The position numbers were made by a program, and so were the translations under genes. The notes below the pieces were generated by a model. That model did not search any database. It saw only the letters and a program-made list of their open reading frames with translations, and was not told where the DNA came from. Positions 34,547 to 44,232 of a stretch of 64,000 bases of DNA are shown piece by piece. Source of the DNA: Betaproteobacteria bacterium. GTDB taxonomy: Bacteria; Pseudomonadota; Gammaproteobacteria; Burkholderiales; Eutrophovitaceae. Each line of letters begins with the position of its first letter. Position 1 is the first letter of the stretch. Where the stretch lies: NCBI GenBank assembly GCA_020354125.1, contig CP070643.1, forward strand, positions 1 through 64,000. Reading direction: 5' to 3'.

Positions 34547-35770
34547 ATGCGATCTGCAGCTTTACTGTTTTGCGCGGCGTTGTTGTTCTCTTGTCAGATC
34601 GTGTCCCGCGCAGAGACTGATGAAGATGGGGACGATACCGCCGACGTCGACACGGAGACCACCGCTGACCGGGACGAGGCGGTCCGCGGACTATTGATCC
34701 GTGGCGACTTCCGGCCGATCCTCGACACGTTTCATGTTGACGAGCGTGATGGAAGTGAGGACAGTGAGACCATTCTCGGCGCGCGTCTTCGGGTTGGTGG
34801 CGATTTCGGCCTGACAGAGAAACTGCGGGTCGGCGCACGAGTCGCGGGTGTTGGCCTTACCGGCCCTGACGACTTCGATCCCGAGTTCGTGTTCCAGGTT
34901 GCCTCGCCCGCTCCCAACGGTCTCGAGAACGGTCAGTTCACCTTCGATGAGCTGTACGTTCACGCCTACAGGACCGACCAATTCTCGTTAGTTGCCGGCC
35001 GAATGCAGACCCGCTTCGTGCTGCGCAGCGGCGTCTGGGCCCGGTCGCTTGACAGGGTCGACAGCAATAACGTCAACGTCACCTGGACGGATGGTATCCA
35101 AGCCACCTATCGGGCGACCAATGGCTGGAATACGAGTTTTATATTGCAGCGAAATGCCAGCGATGGGTCGGGCGGCATCCGCTACGAACCACTGGATTTC
35201 GATGATTCGGCCGCCCGCAACACATACTTTGTCGGCGCTGAGAACATCGAGAGTTGGGGCCTGGTGGTACAGCGTGCATTTGACGTCTCGTATCTGCCAT
35301 CGTCATTGCTGGAGGATGGGGACCCGGACGGACGACGAGCCGACTACTGGGCTGTGGTTGGCCGCCTCGCGCTTCGTTGGCCGCAGCGTCCGACGGGCAC
35401 GCGACTACGCGGCGGAGCGGAGATTGGTTACGCGCCGAACACCCAGACTGCTGAAGGAGCGAACCTCGAGCGCGATGCCGACGGGCTTGCCTGGAACGTT
35501 GTGGTCAGTCTTATGGACTTCATTCCGACGCATAACATTGGTGTCAATTACGGACGCGTGGGGGCAGGTTGGTTGCTGTCACCACAGTTCCGTCCCAATG
35601 AAGAGCAGTTGGAGTTTCGTTACCAGTGGCGCAATCCGCGCTGGCCGCTGGTCGAGGCGCGGATTCGCTGGCGCGAGGATCTCGAGCAGCCAGTCGAAAC
35701 TCAGCGCAAGCGCGACACCCTGGATGCCTTCCTGCGCCTGACCTGGGAATTCGGCAAGTCTGACCGCTAA
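34547..35770 (+). CDS. Putative outer-membrane porin-like protein
   Basis: A 407-residue secreted protein. The signal peptide is MRSAALLFCAALLFSCQIVSRA; a short acidic stretch (DEDGDDTADVDTETT) follows, and the rest alternates in the amphipathic pattern of beta-strands and ends in FLRLTWEFGKSDR with aromatic/charged terminal strand character. Segments such as FTFDELYVHAYRTDQFSLVAGRMQTRF resemble phosphate-selective or alginate-type porins. The specific substrate cannot be inferred. It ends before the convergent tmRNA gene. Confidence 0.7.
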   Translation: MRSAALLFCAALLFSCQIVSRAETDEDGDDTADVDTETTADRDEAVRGLLIRGDFRPILDTFHVDERDGSEDSETILGARLRVGGDFGLTEKLRVGARVAGVGLTGPDDFDPEFVFQVASPAPNGLENGQFTFDELYVHAYRTDQFSLVAGRMQTRFVLRSGVWARSLDRVDSNNVNVTWTDGIQATYRATNGWNTSFILQRNASDGSGGIRYEPLDFDDSAARNTYFVGAENIESWGLVVQRAFDVSYLPSSLLEDGDPDGRRADYWAVVGRLALRWPQRPTGTRLRGGAEIGYAPNTQTAEGANLERDADGLAWNVVVSLMDFIPTHNIGVNYGRVGAGWLLSPQFRPNEEQLEFRYQWRNPRWPLVEARIRWREDLEQPVETQRKRDTLDAFLRLTWEFGKSDR

Positions 35771-35963
35771 AGCGCGCTGAGCGCGTCCTGCGCGTGCGGC
35801 GCTCGCTGGTGTGGCTGGCTCGGCTAATGGCGACCAGCCATCCTTCGCCGCATGTGGCTCAGGACCGCCAGTGCGCTTGACGCGCATGGCGTCCAACCGG
35901 ATGTTCACCGGACATCAGGTTGTCAAACCCGAACGCGGGCTCTCATCCACACCACCTCCAAAC

Positions 35964-35990
35964 AAAAAAGCCACCGCAAGGGTGACTTTT
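35964..35990 (-). terminator. Terminator of the tmRNA gene
   Basis: On the minus strand AAAAGTCACC-CTTGC-GGTGGCTTTTTT forms a stem with a T-run starting a few bases after the tmRNA CCA end. Confidence 0.85.
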
Positions 35991-35995
35991 GTGTT

Positions 35996-36358
35996 TGGTG
36001 GAGGCGGCGGGAATCGAACCCGCGTCCGCAAGCCCTCTACAGAAGGCCCTACATGCTTAGTCTGGCCGTTTAATTTAACCGCACGACCGCCGACCGACGG
36101 GCTGACATGCAGCGAGCTACCTTGAATTTAATGCTGAGCGAAGTAACCCCGGACAGCACGATCTCACGTATATGGCTCCGCTGCTGGTTGCCCAGCCCGG
36201 CCCGTGAGAGAACCGGTGCGGAGTCTGGCCGGTATTAAGCGGCTAGAGCGTAACGTTCGTCGTTGGCGACTATACGTTGTCCAGCTGTTTAACAAGGTGA
36301 CTGGACCTTGGCATGCACCTCACTGCTTCGCGACCCACGTCGAGACCAGGTCGCCCCC
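35996..36358 (-). ncRNA. ssrA: Transfer-messenger RNA (tmRNA)
   Basis: One-piece tmRNA of 363 nt that rescues stalled ribosomes with SmpB. The 5' end GGGGGCGACCTGGTCTCGAC and the 3' end GGGTTCGATTCCCGCCGCC...ACCA form the tRNA-like acceptor and T-arm; the acceptor bases GGGGGCG pair with CGCCTCC (one G-U). The tag reading frame at 36235-36267 encodes ANDERYALAA and a stop. Most gammaproteobacterial tags read ANDENYALAA, so position 5 is Arg here. The CCA is encoded. Confidence 0.96.
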
Positions 36359-36365
36359 AATGATC

Positions 36366-36402
36366 TTGCCACAATAAATAGTGGCAAAAGCGTATTTTTC
36401 AA
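36366..36402 (-). promoter_or_regulatory. Probable ssrA promoter with overlapping inverted repeat
   Basis: On the minus strand TTGAAA (36397-36402) and TATTTA (36375-36380) are 16 bp apart, a plausible sigma-70 promoter whose transcript would start just upstream of the mature tmRNA 5' end. A perfect inverted repeat, TTGCCAC-N8-GTGGCAA (36366-36387), is centred on the -10 box. Confidence 0.45.
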
Positions 36403-36541
36403 TGACTTGTGCCTTATTTTATCAGACACGGGCGCCGCTTCCGAGTTCAGTTTCACGGCACCCCCGGCGAGGTGTGCGGGTCAACGATCAGGCCCGCAGA
36501 CAGCCACAACCAGCGCTCCCGAGTCGGTCTGATCGGGGTGC

Positions 36542-37126
36542 TCACTCCGCCAGCATCTCGAACAGCTTGTCGTCGTTGAGCACCTCGGTCAATGCCTGGG
36601 AAACTGCCTGATTAACCAGCTTGTTACTGTGTCTCTCGTACGGAGGGCCAGCCGTTTCCTGATAACTGCGCACGTAATAGACCCGCTCATATTGCCGTCG
36701 TTCGTTGGATGCGGCTGCGGTCACTTCTGCCCTCAGTTCGGTCTCGAACGTCACCGGTGTCTTCACCGAGTTGAGCACCAGACTGTCAATCCTGACTTCG
36801 AGTGACCGGGTCATTGCCGGGCTCCAAGGCACGACGCTGAAGCCACGCTTTTCGATGCCGGTCGTCATGCGCTCTGTGATGAGCGGCACGAAGTCTTCGT
36901 CCAGTGTGACGTCGACCAGCTCCGTGTTGGGGTCACCAACCTTACCCAGTGACTTGGTCGGGCGGGCATCGGTTACCGAAAAGCCAATCAGTGTCTCTGA
37001 CGTCATGGCTTCGCCCGAATATGTGACATCCGGGTCCAGGCGCAGGCTTTGCGGCTTGAGCGCGCAACCCAGTATCACAACTGTCACAACGGCGGCCAGC
37101 GCGCCTACACTTTTCATTGGATTCAT
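36542..37126 (-). CDS. YajG-family lipoprotein, copy 1
   Basis: A 194-residue lipoprotein with signal MNPMKSVGALAAVVTVVILGC (lipobox VILGC). The mature part has the YajG-like order of short beta-strands and helices (LIGFSVTDARPTKSLG, DVTLDEDFVPLITERM, GIEKRGFSVVP). It is the downstream member of a tandem pair with the gene at 37246-37830, about half identical throughout. GGAGGAGGT precedes the ATG. Function of the family is unknown; envelope location is clear. Confidence 0.75.
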   Translation of the reverse strand: MNPMKSVGALAAVVTVVILGCALKPQSLRLDPDVTYSGEAMTSETLIGFSVTDARPTKSLGKVGDPNTELVDVTLDEDFVPLITERMTTGIEKRGFSVVPWSPAMTRSLEVRIDSLVLNSVKTPVTFETELRAEVTAAASNERRQYERVYYVRSYQETAGPPYERHSNKLVNQAVSQALTEVLNDDKLFEMLAE

Positions 37127-37191
37127 TTGGTACCTCCTCCTGCGGATGGATCTTGCTGATTTCGAATGTCAGTCCGGATCGATTTGTGAGG

Positions 37192-37220
37192 TAAACAAAC
37201 GGCCGGACGCGCCGGCCGTT
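37192..37220 (-). terminator. Hairpin terminator between the YajG paralogues
   Basis: On the minus strand AACGGCCGG-CGCGT-CCGGCCGTT is a perfect 9-bp stem followed by TGTTTAC. The T-run is short, but the position 26 bp after the first gene's stop suits a terminator. Confidence 0.7.
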
Positions 37221-37245
37221 GTCGGTGGTAACTGATCTAACAGGT

Positions 37246-37830
37246 TCAGCGCGTCAGCGCCTCGAACAACTTGTCGTCGTTCATCACCGCAGTCAACGCC
37301 TGAGACATTGCCTCGTTTATCAGCTTGTTAGTTTGGCCCTCGTACGGAGGCCCAGCCGTATCCTGGGAAGTTTGTACGTAATAGACTCGCTCGTAGACAC
37401 CGGATTCGGTGGCCGCCACCGCTGTCACGTCCGCCCTGAGCTCTGTCCTGAAGGTCATTGGCATCTTGACGGAGTTCAGAGCCAGATTGTCGACCTTGAT
37501 TGTGAGCGTCCGGCCCACCGTAGGATCGTCCGGATCGACCATGAAACCGCGTTGCTCGATGCCGGCGGTGAGACGCTCCGTTAGCAATGGTACAAAGTCC
37601 TCATTAAGTGTCACGTCCACCTTTGCCTGATGTGCGTCACCGATCTCGCCCAGTTTCTTGGTCGGACGGTCGTCCGCCACCGAGAACCCGATGAGGACCT
37701 CAGAAGGGGATACCTCCTTGGCGTATTCCACCTCCGGGTCCAGATGCACGTTCTGCGGCTTGAGTGCGCAGCCCTGTATGACTGCACCCAGAAAAATGAC
37801 CAGCACGCTTACTTTTCTCATTGATTTCAT
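37246..37830 (-). CDS. YajG-family lipoprotein, copy 2
   Basis: A 194-residue lipoprotein, same length as its downstream paralogue. The signal peptide is MKSMRKVSVLVIFLGAVIQGC. Mature blocks align with copy 1: LIGFSVADDRPTKKLGE, VTLNEDFVPLLTERL, NSVKMPMTFRTELRADVTA, TAGPPYEGQTNKLINEAMSQAL. AGGAGG precedes the ATG. Each copy has its own ribosome-binding site and they are separated by a hairpin, so the two may be expressed differently. Confidence 0.75.
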   Translation of the reverse strand: MKSMRKVSVLVIFLGAVIQGCALKPQNVHLDPEVEYAKEVSPSEVLIGFSVADDRPTKKLGEIGDAHQAKVDVTLNEDFVPLLTERLTAGIEQRGFMVDPDDPTVGRTLTIKVDNLALNSVKMPMTFRTELRADVTAVAATESGVYERVYYVQTSQDTAGPPYEGQTNKLINEAMSQALTAVMNDDKLFEALTR

Positions 37831-37878
37831 TTGAGACTGCCTCCTAAATTCGGTTATTGCTGTTCCCGCGTTCGAATT

Positions 37879-38577
37879 TTAATCGGATTTTCGAGTACAC
37901 AATATATAGTTGACTGCGACGTCATTTCCCAAAGAGTACTTCTTCATAATGGGGTTGTAGTTCATGCCAATCGTTGCCTGCGTGTCCAGTCCCGCATTGC
38001 GGCAATCACGCGCCAGCTCCGATGGGCGTATGAATTTGCTGTAATCGTGCGTTCCTTTGGGAAGCATTTTTAGCACATATTCCGCGCCGATGATGGCAAA
38101 AAGATATGCCTTGGGCGTGCGGCTGATGGTGGCAAATATGCACCAGCCTCCTGGCTTGACAAGCTGGGCGCATGCTTTAACGGTGCTTGCTGGATCTGGC
38201 ACGTGCTCGAGCAATTCCATGCACGTTACGACGTCGTAATGGCCGGGCTGTTCTTCCGCCAATTCCTCCGCAGAAACATGGCGGTAGTCGACCGACAGGC
38301 GGCTTTCGAGCAGGTGCAGCTGGGCAACCTTGAGCCCTTTCTCGCCAAGGTCGATGCCGGTCACTTCGGCACCGCGCCGTGCCATGGCTTCCGAGAGAAT
38401 GCCGCCGCCGCAGCCGACGTCGAGAACTCGCTTGCCGTCAAGACCGACCAGCGAATCAATGTACTCGAGCCGTAACGGATTGATATCGTGCAGCGGCTTG
38501 AACTCACTGTTGGGATCCCACCAGCGGTGTGCCAGCTCGCTGAATTTGTCCAGTTCGGTAGGGTCGACGTTAATCAT
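37879..38577 (-). CDS. ubiG: Ubiquinone biosynthesis O-methyltransferase
   Basis: Catalyses both O-methylations in ubiquinone synthesis. The 232-residue protein has the UbiG N-terminus [32 protein letters not shown] motif [14 protein letters not shown], the acidic [11 protein letters not shown] and the late [11 protein letters not shown]. The organism is therefore a ubiquinone user. It lies 40 bp after the deaminase gene on the same strand. Confidence 0.96.
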   Translation of the reverse strand: MINVDPTELDKFSELAHRWWDPNSEFKPLHDINPLRLEYIDSLVGLDGKRVLDVGCGGGILSEAMARRGAEVTGIDLGEKGLKVAQLHLLESRLSVDYRHVSAEELAEEQPGHYDVVTCMELLEHVPDPASTVKACAQLVKPGGWCIFATISRTPKAYLFAIIGAEYVLKMLPKGTHDYSKFIRPSELARDCRNAGLDTQATIGMNYNPIMKKYSLGNDVAVNYILCTRKSD

Positions 38578-38617
38578 TGGAAATGAGCCGCCTTCGTTGC
38601 GTTAAGTCTTGGTCCGA

Positions 38618-39949
38618 TTAATCTGTAGCAGCAATTTGCCGTTGCCAGGAACGCGCCTTGGCGAGAAGTTGTTGCTGGTCGACATCGTTGATGTGTCCAT
38701 TGGTGACAACCTCTTCGCCTTGTACCCAGACGTGAGTAACGTGTTCACGCCCGGCGGCATAAACAAGGTGGGAGGCCGGGTCGTACCATGGCGCAAGTTC
38801 CAATGCGTCGGCCAAATTGACCGCCGTCAGGTCGGCATACTTGTCTGGCTTGATGGAGCCAATGTGCTGATCCATGCCGAGTGCTTTCGCACCATCGAGG
38901 GTTGCCATGCGCAATGCAGCGTGTGCTGACATGGTCTCGGCGTTACCGCTTTCGGTTTTTGAGACCAGCGCTGCCAATCGGAGTTCGCCGAGGATATCGA
39001 GGCGGTTGTTGCTTGCCGCGCCATCGGTTCCGATGCCGATGTTCACGCCGGCTTCGAGTAGATCACCAACGCGTGCGAAGCCGCTCGCCAGCTTGAGGTT
39101 GGAGGCCGGGCAGTGGGCCACGGAGCAACCCTGTGCCGCCAGACGCGCAATCTCCATGTCATCGAGATGTACCGCATGCACGGCGATCAGTCGCGGACCA
39201 AGCAGCCCGAGCCGTTGCACCCTTTCCAGCGGCCGCACGCCGTATTGCTTCAAGTGATCGGTGATTTCGTTTTCTGTTTCGTGCAAATGAACGTGAATCG
39301 GCAGATCGAGCTGCTCCGCCAGCGTGACCACCTGTTCAAAACTCGCGTCTGATACCGTGTATGGCGCGTGTGGCGCCATGCAGAAGCTCATCAGTTCTTC
39401 GCCCTTGAGGCTGTCCCGCGCCGCAATACCTTTGCGCAGGTAATCCTGCGCATCACTGGCATACGGTGTCGGGAACTCGATCAAGACAATTCCCAGACAT
39501 GCGCGCATGCCGGCATCGAGTGCGGCGCGTCCGGCTTGCTCGGGGAAGAAGTACATGTCATTGAAACAGGTGACGCCGCCCTTTAGCATCTCCGCGCATG
39601 CGAGCAGGGTGCCGTCGTAAATGAACTGCTCGGAGATATAGCGTCCTTCGGCGGGCCAGATGTGATTCGATAGCCAGTCCATCAGCGCCAGGTCATCGGC
39701 CAGGCCGCGAAACAGCGCCATGGCTGCGTGCGTGTGCAGGTTGATCAGGCCCGGGATCAGGACGTGGCCATCGAGTCGTTTCCTGGAACGTGGGCTGAAA
39801 CGCTGCGCAGCGTCGTTGGTGGGCAGTACTTCAACGATGCGGCCGCCATCAATGGCAACGGCGTGGTTTTCGAGAACGACGTCGGCTGGTTCGACTGGCA
39901 AGAGCCAGTCGGCTTCGACGAGCAGATCAATTTCTGGTGTGCTTTGCAT
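38618..39949 (-). CDS. mtaD: TRZ/ATZ-family amidohydrolase (MTA/SAH deaminase-like)
   Basis: A 443-residue zinc amidohydrolase that probably deaminates 5-methylthioadenosine or S-adenosylhomocysteine. Metal ligands are in LINLHTHAAMALFRG, IHVHLHETENE, IAVHAVHLDD and GIGTDGAASNN. The neighbour ubiG produces S-adenosylhomocysteine, a sensible pairing seen in other gammaproteobacteria. Substrate choice among family members cannot be decided from sequence alone. Confidence 0.88.
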   Translation of the reverse strand: MQSTPEIDLLVEADWLLPVEPADVVLENHAVAIDGGRIVEVLPTNDAAQRFSPRSRKRLDGHVLIPGLINLHTHAAMALFRGLADDLALMDWLSNHIWPAEGRYISEQFIYDGTLLACAEMLKGGVTCFNDMYFFPEQAGRAALDAGMRACLGIVLIEFPTPYASDAQDYLRKGIAARDSLKGEELMSFCMAPHAPYTVSDASFEQVVTLAEQLDLPIHVHLHETENEITDHLKQYGVRPLERVQRLGLLGPRLIAVHAVHLDDMEIARLAAQGCSVAHCPASNLKLASGFARVGDLLEAGVNIGIGTDGAASNNRLDILGELRLAALVSKTESGNAETMSAHAALRMATLDGAKALGMDQHIGSIKPDKYADLTAVNLADALELAPWYDPASHLVYAAGREHVTHVWVQGEEVVTNGHINDVDQQQLLAKARSWQRQIAATD

Positions 39950-39970
39950 GGCTGGGAACCGAGAGGGTAC

Positions 39971-39999
39971 AAAAAAAAGCCCTGCATGAGCAGGGCTTT
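39971..39999 (-). terminator. Terminator after the OmpA-family gene
   Basis: Minus-strand AAAGCCCTGC-TCAT-GCAGGGCTTTTTTTT is a perfect hairpin with an eight-T tail, 48 bp after the ompA-type stop codon and just before mtaD. Confidence 0.93.
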
Positions 40000-40046
40000 A
40001 ACAACAACCTATTGAATTTATTTCAGCGTATCAGGTAGTGACTCGC

Positions 40047-41096
40047 TTAGTTCATTACTTCCTGGACGACCTCGGCGCTGACCGAAACTTCGACCCGACG
40101 ATCCGGCTGGAAGCACTCAATCAGAGCGTTACCACGCATCCCTTCGCATTCGTAGTCGGCCGTGACCGGCATCAACTCGCTGCGCCCGGAGGTGCTGATC
40201 TTGTCATCGGCAATGCCGAGTTTGACCAGGAATGCCTTGACGGCACTGGCGCGTCGCTCGGACAAGCCCTGGTTGTACTCAACCGTGCCGATGCGATCGG
40301 CGTGACCGACGACCCAGACAGTCTCGAAATCCGCACCGGTCAGTTCCGTAACGAAGCCCTCCAGCTTCCACTGTTCGTCCATTTGGACTTCCGAACGGTC
40401 GAACTCAAACAGTGGCTGGGCTTCGGCATTAACCGTGACCGACTCATAGGTGGTTACGTCACCGACGGACTCTTCCTGGTAGAGAGGTTCTTCGTCGAAG
40501 CTCAGTGTCTCCTCGGCGGCCGCAACCGGACCGAGTTCAGGCACTTCCTCTTCCATGACGTATTCCTCGGGCTCCGACACGCCGGTGCCCTCATCCGGAA
40601 CATACTCTTCTGCGTAGCTCAGCGTTTCGGTCGACTGCTCGATCGCGCCAAGATCTTCAACTTCCGGCTCTTCGGTCATCTCGTAGGTGGTAACCGGGAA
40701 TTCCATCACTTCTTGCGGAGCTTCAACCGCTGTCTCGGTCGGAGCGCTGACACCGGTACCGCTGTCGGCGAGAAACTCTTCTTCGTACTCGATGGTATCC
40801 GTTGTGTAATCGTAGTATTCCTCGGGTTCGCTCACTCCGGTATCGGTACCGAAGGTTTCTTCCTCGTAGGTCACCGTTTCTTCGGCGTAGTCGATCGGAC
40901 CAAGGTCACCGACGTCCAGTTCAGCTTCTGTGTACTGGATCGGCTCAGGCTCGGGCGGTGGGGTATCCACGGTGGACGGAGGAATGTCGTAGAACTCCTC
41001 CTCTGTTCCCGAAGTGCCTTGCTCGGTCGTCGCTTGACACGCCGCCAGTGCCGTGCCGATCAGCAGCAGCAGCAAACGATTCGCTTTTCGTTGCAT
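40047..41096 (-). CDS. OmpA-family lipoprotein with acidic repeat region
   Basis: A 349-residue lipoprotein. The signal peptide MQRKANRLLLLLIGTALAAC has lipobox LAAC. Residues about 30-215 are a very acidic, Tyr/Thr/Pro-rich stretch made of about four imperfect repeats (DLGPIDYAEETVTYEEE, TIEYEEEFLADSGTGVS, DLGAIEQSTETLSYAEE, ELGPVAAAEETLSFDEE, with GTGVSEPEEY shared). The C-terminal OmpA domain (LFEFDRSEVQM, VVGHADRIGTVEYNQGLSERRA, PDRRVEVSV) binds peptidoglycan. The start at 41096 has GGAG about 9 bp upstream. The acidic part may span the periplasm or bind cations (inference). Confidence 0.85.
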   Translation of the reverse strand: MQRKANRLLLLLIGTALAACQATTEQGTSGTEEEFYDIPPSTVDTPPPEPEPIQYTEAELDVGDLGPIDYAEETVTYEEETFGTDTGVSEPEEYYDYTTDTIEYEEEFLADSGTGVSAPTETAVEAPQEVMEFPVTTYEMTEEPEVEDLGAIEQSTETLSYAEEYVPDEGTGVSEPEEYVMEEEVPELGPVAAAEETLSFDEEPLYQEESVGDVTTYESVTVNAEAQPLFEFDRSEVQMDEQWKLEGFVTELTGADFETVWVVGHADRIGTVEYNQGLSERRASAVKAFLVKLGIADDKISTSGRSELMPVTADYECEGMRGNALIECFQPDRRVEVSVSAEVVQEVMN

Positions 41097-41442
41097 CCCA
41101 AAAGTCTCCGTTGAATTGATAGAGGGCATATAAAATCGCAAGGGTGTCATACAGAGCCGATTATCGCTTGACTACGGCGGCCGATACAACACGATCGCCA
41201 CGCGAGTGTCGAACGATCTGACTGACACGCTCGTCGCGCATGACGCAGGAATTAAGCAAAAAATATACAGCCTCGTCTCGCTTACCGCTTACCCGGTGTG
41301 GTATCTTTACACTTTTTCGCTTTACCTCAGAAGGTTACCGTCGCTAGGCGGCCTCAAATTCGCCATCAACAAAGCGGTGTTTTGTCGCCGATCAACGACT
41401 AGCGGGGTGCGCCGTTCAGGCTAAATCGACAATATTCTTCCA
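41097..41442. other. Divergent spacer upstream of gyrA
   Basis: A 346-bp region between the OmpA-type gene and gyrA. A short open frame at 41206-41424 shows no family features and is not called. No clear Shine-Dalgarno sequence precedes the gyrA ATG (CGACAATATTCTTCC). Promoters for both genes should be here, but none can be assigned with confidence. Confidence 0.4.
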
Positions 41443-44016
41443 ATGGAGCAGTTCGCAAAAGAAACGCTGCCGATCAGCCTCGAAGAGGAGATGCGGCGCT
41501 CTTATCTCGATTACGCGATGAGCGTGATCGTTGGCCGGGCCTTACCTGACGTTCGGGACGGCCTGAAGCCGGTCCACCGCCGCATTTTGTTCTCCATGTA
41601 TGAGGGCAATAACCTGTGGAACCGACCCTACGTTAAATGTGCCCGCGTAGTCGGCGATGTCATGGGTAAATTCCACCCGCACGGGGATACGGCAATCTAT
41701 GACACGCTGGTGCGCATGGCGCAGGACTTCAGCTTGCGCTACATGCTGATCGACGGGCAGGGCAATTTCGGTTCGGTCGATGGCGACAATGCCGCGGCCA
41801 TGCGCTACACCGAATGCCGGCTGGCGCGCATCGCCGGCGAGTTGCTTGCCGACATCGACAAGGAAACAGTCGATTTCGGCCCCAATTACGACGGCAAGGA
41901 GTTAGAGCCACTTGTTCTGCCGGCGAAAATTCCCAACCTGCTGGTCAACGGCTCTTCCGGGATTGCCGTCGGCATGGCAACCAACATCCCGCCGCACAAT
42001 CTTGGCGAAGTGGTGGATGCCTGTCTGGCGATGCTCGACAACCCGGACATCACGGTCGACGAGCTGATCGAGATTGTGCCTGGGCCCGATTTCCCGACTA
42101 GCGGGATCATCTATGGCACGGCAGGTATACGCGAAGCCTATCGCACCGGTCGCGGCCGCGTGGTAATCCGCGCACGCACACATTTCGAGGAGCTGGACAA
42201 GGGCGGTCGCCAAGCTATCGTGATTGACGAACTTCCCTACCAGGTGAACAAGTCGGCGCTATTGATGCGCATTGGTGAACTGGTTCGCGAAAAGCGTCTC
42301 GAGGGGATTTCGGAGATTCGTGACGAATCGGACAAGTCTGGCATGCGCGTGGTGTTCGAACTCAAGCGCGGCGAAATACCCGAGGTCATCCTCAATAATC
42401 TGTACAAGGATACCCAGCTCCAGGACACCTTCGGTATGAATATGGTGGCGCTGGTTGATGGTCAGCCGCGTCTGCTCAGTCTGCACCAGATCATTGACGA
42501 GTTCATTCGCCACCGGCGCGAGGTGGTCACACGGCGTTCAGTATTTGAACTGCGCAAAGCGCGCGAGCGCGGCCACGTCCTTGAAGGTCTGGCGGTTGCA
42601 CTGTCTAACGTCGACGAGATCATCGCCCTGATCAAGGCCGCACCCGCCCCGGCAGATGCAAAGCAGCAGTTAATGTCGCGCACCTGGCGCTCGACATTGG
42701 TCGAGGAAATGCTGGCACGCTCGGGTGGTTTGCAGAGCAAGCCCGATGGCCTTTCGCCCGAGTACGGGTTGCATGACGATGGCTATCACTTCTCCGATGT
42801 GCAGGCGCAACGCATCCTCGAAATGCAGTTGCAGCGTCTCACGGGCCTGGAGCAGCGCAAGATCGAGGACGAGTACCGGCAAGTAATGGACACCATTGCC
42901 GATCTGCTCGACATCCTGGCTTCGCCCGAGCGTATTCGCGGAATCATCGCCGAAGAACTCACCAAGACCCGCTCGGAGTTTGCTGACGCGCGCCGCAGCG
43001 AGATTGAGGTCAATGCGCAGGAGATTTCAATCGAGGACCTGATCACGCCGGAAGACGTGGTGGTGACCCTGTCACACACCGGCTACGTCAAGGCGCAGCC
43101 ATTGGTCGACTATCGTGCCCAGAGACGCGGCGGCCGCGGCAGGCAAGCGGCGCGAACCAAGGAAGACGATTTCATCGACAGTTTGTTTGTCGCGCACACG
43201 CATGACCACATCCTGTGTTTCTCGGATCGCGGGCGCCTTTATTGGCTCAAGGTTTACGAGGTTCCCCAGGGCGGAAGAGCGAGCCGGGGCAAGCCGATCG
43301 TCAACCTGGTGCAGCTTGCCGAAGGCGAAAAGATCACCGCGATACTGCCGGTCAAAGAGTTCGACGACAATCACTTCGTGTTCATGGCCACCGCAAATGG
43401 CACGGTCAAGAAAACGCCTTTGTCGCACTTCTCGCGTCCGCGCCAGATGGGCATCATCGCGGTCGATCTGGATGAAGGTGACTACCTGGTCGGCGTGGCC
43501 CTTACCAACGGCCATCTCGACATCATGTTGTTCTCCGATGCCGGCAAAGCGGTGCGTTTCTCCGAGCAGGATGTCAGGCCGATGGGCCGCACGGCGCGTG
43601 GCGTACGCGGCATGCGGCTCGGTCCCGACCATCAACTGATATCGCTGGTCGCGGTGGAGGATGAACAGCTGGCAGTGCTGACGGCAACAGAAAATGGATT
43701 TGGCAAACGAACGCCGGTGACCGACTTCACGCGTCACGGGCGTGGCACGCAGGGCATGATCGCGATTCAGACCACCGCGCGTAATGGCCGCGTGGTCGCC
43801 GCCAGACTCGTCGCCACGGATGATGAAATCATGCTCATCACTACGGGTGGCGTGCTGATTCGCACTCACGTACATGAGATTCGCGAAATGGGCAGGGCAA
43901 CGCAAGGCGTGCGACTGATCAATCTCGGGGAGGACGAACGTCTTGCCGGGCTCGAGAAAATTGTAGAAAAAGATGACGAGGCAAATGGCGTAGTCGGCGA
44001 CAATGGCAATTCCTGA
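41443..44016 (+). CDS. gyrA: DNA gyrase subunit A
   Basis: Breaks and rejoins DNA in the gyrase tetramer. The 857-residue protein has the N-terminal winged-helix and tower domains and a C-terminal six-bladed pinwheel with the GyrA box QRRGGRGR. The catalytic tyrosine lies in [10 protein letters not shown]. In the quinolone-binding region [10 protein letters not shown], position 83 (Escherichia numbering) is Thr and 87 is Asp; Thr83 occurs naturally in other gammaproteobacteria such as Pseudomonas. The gene heads the serC supraoperon region. Confidence 0.97.
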   Translation: MEQFAKETLPISLEEEMRRSYLDYAMSVIVGRALPDVRDGLKPVHRRILFSMYEGNNLWNRPYVKCARVVGDVMGKFHPHGDTAIYDTLVRMAQDFSLRYMLIDGQGNFGSVDGDNAAAMRYTECRLARIAGELLADIDKETVDFGPNYDGKELEPLVLPAKIPNLLVNGSSGIAVGMATNIPPHNLGEVVDACLAMLDNPDITVDELIEIVPGPDFPTSGIIYGTAGIREAYRTGRGRVVIRARTHFEELDKGGRQAIVIDELPYQVNKSALLMRIGELVREKRLEGISEIRDESDKSGMRVVFELKRGEIPEVILNNLYKDTQLQDTFGMNMVALVDGQPRLLSLHQIIDEFIRHRREVVTRRSVFELRKARERGHVLEGLAVALSNVDEIIALIKAAPAPADAKQQLMSRTWRSTLVEEMLARSGGLQSKPDGLSPEYGLHDDGYHFSDVQAQRILEMQLQRLTGLEQRKIEDEYRQVMDTIADLLDILASPERIRGIIAEELTKTRSEFADARRSEIEVNAQEISIEDLITPEDVVVTLSHTGYVKAQPLVDYRAQRRGGRGRQAARTKEDDFIDSLFVAHTHDHILCFSDRGRLYWLKVYEVPQGGRASRGKPIVNLVQLAEGEKITAILPVKEFDDNHFVFMATANGTVKKTPLSHFSRPRQMGIIAVDLDEGDYLVGVALTNGHLDIMLFSDAGKAVRFSEQDVRPMGRTARGVRGMRLGPDHQLISLVAVEDEQLAVLTATENGFGKRTPVTDFTRHGRGTQGMIAIQTTARNGRVVAARLVATDDEIMLITTGGVLIRTHVHEIREMGRATQGVRLINLGEDERLAGLEKIVEKDDEANGVVGDNGNS

Positions 44017-44232
44017 CGCATCCCTCAGGTGCGTCGGGACACAAAACACGGGTTGACGGCGCTGCGGCGCACATTTCCGCTACACAATAACCAACAGAAG
44101 GCGGCATCGCCGTCGAGAGTTCATTGCAGTCAGTAGTTCCAGGCCGGAGGTCGGAACTAAACGGACTTAAATTGAGTGAACTTCATTGATCGGACGGCGG
44201 GTGCAAAACACAAAAACTGAAGAAGGAAACAG

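Noticed and set aside
41206-41424. Open frame of 72 codons between the OmpA-type gene and gyrA
   Set aside because: No ribosome-binding site, no recognisable domain, odd composition, and it occupies the region expected to hold promoters.
41671-41703. GyrA Thr83 as a quinolone-resistance mutation
   Set aside because: Thr at this position is the natural residue in many gammaproteobacteria, and Asp87 is unchanged; no evidence of acquired resistance.
44045-44095. Sigma-70 promoter (TTGACG ... TACACAAT) upstream of serC
   Set aside because: The spacing between the two boxes is 22 bp, too long for a standard promoter.
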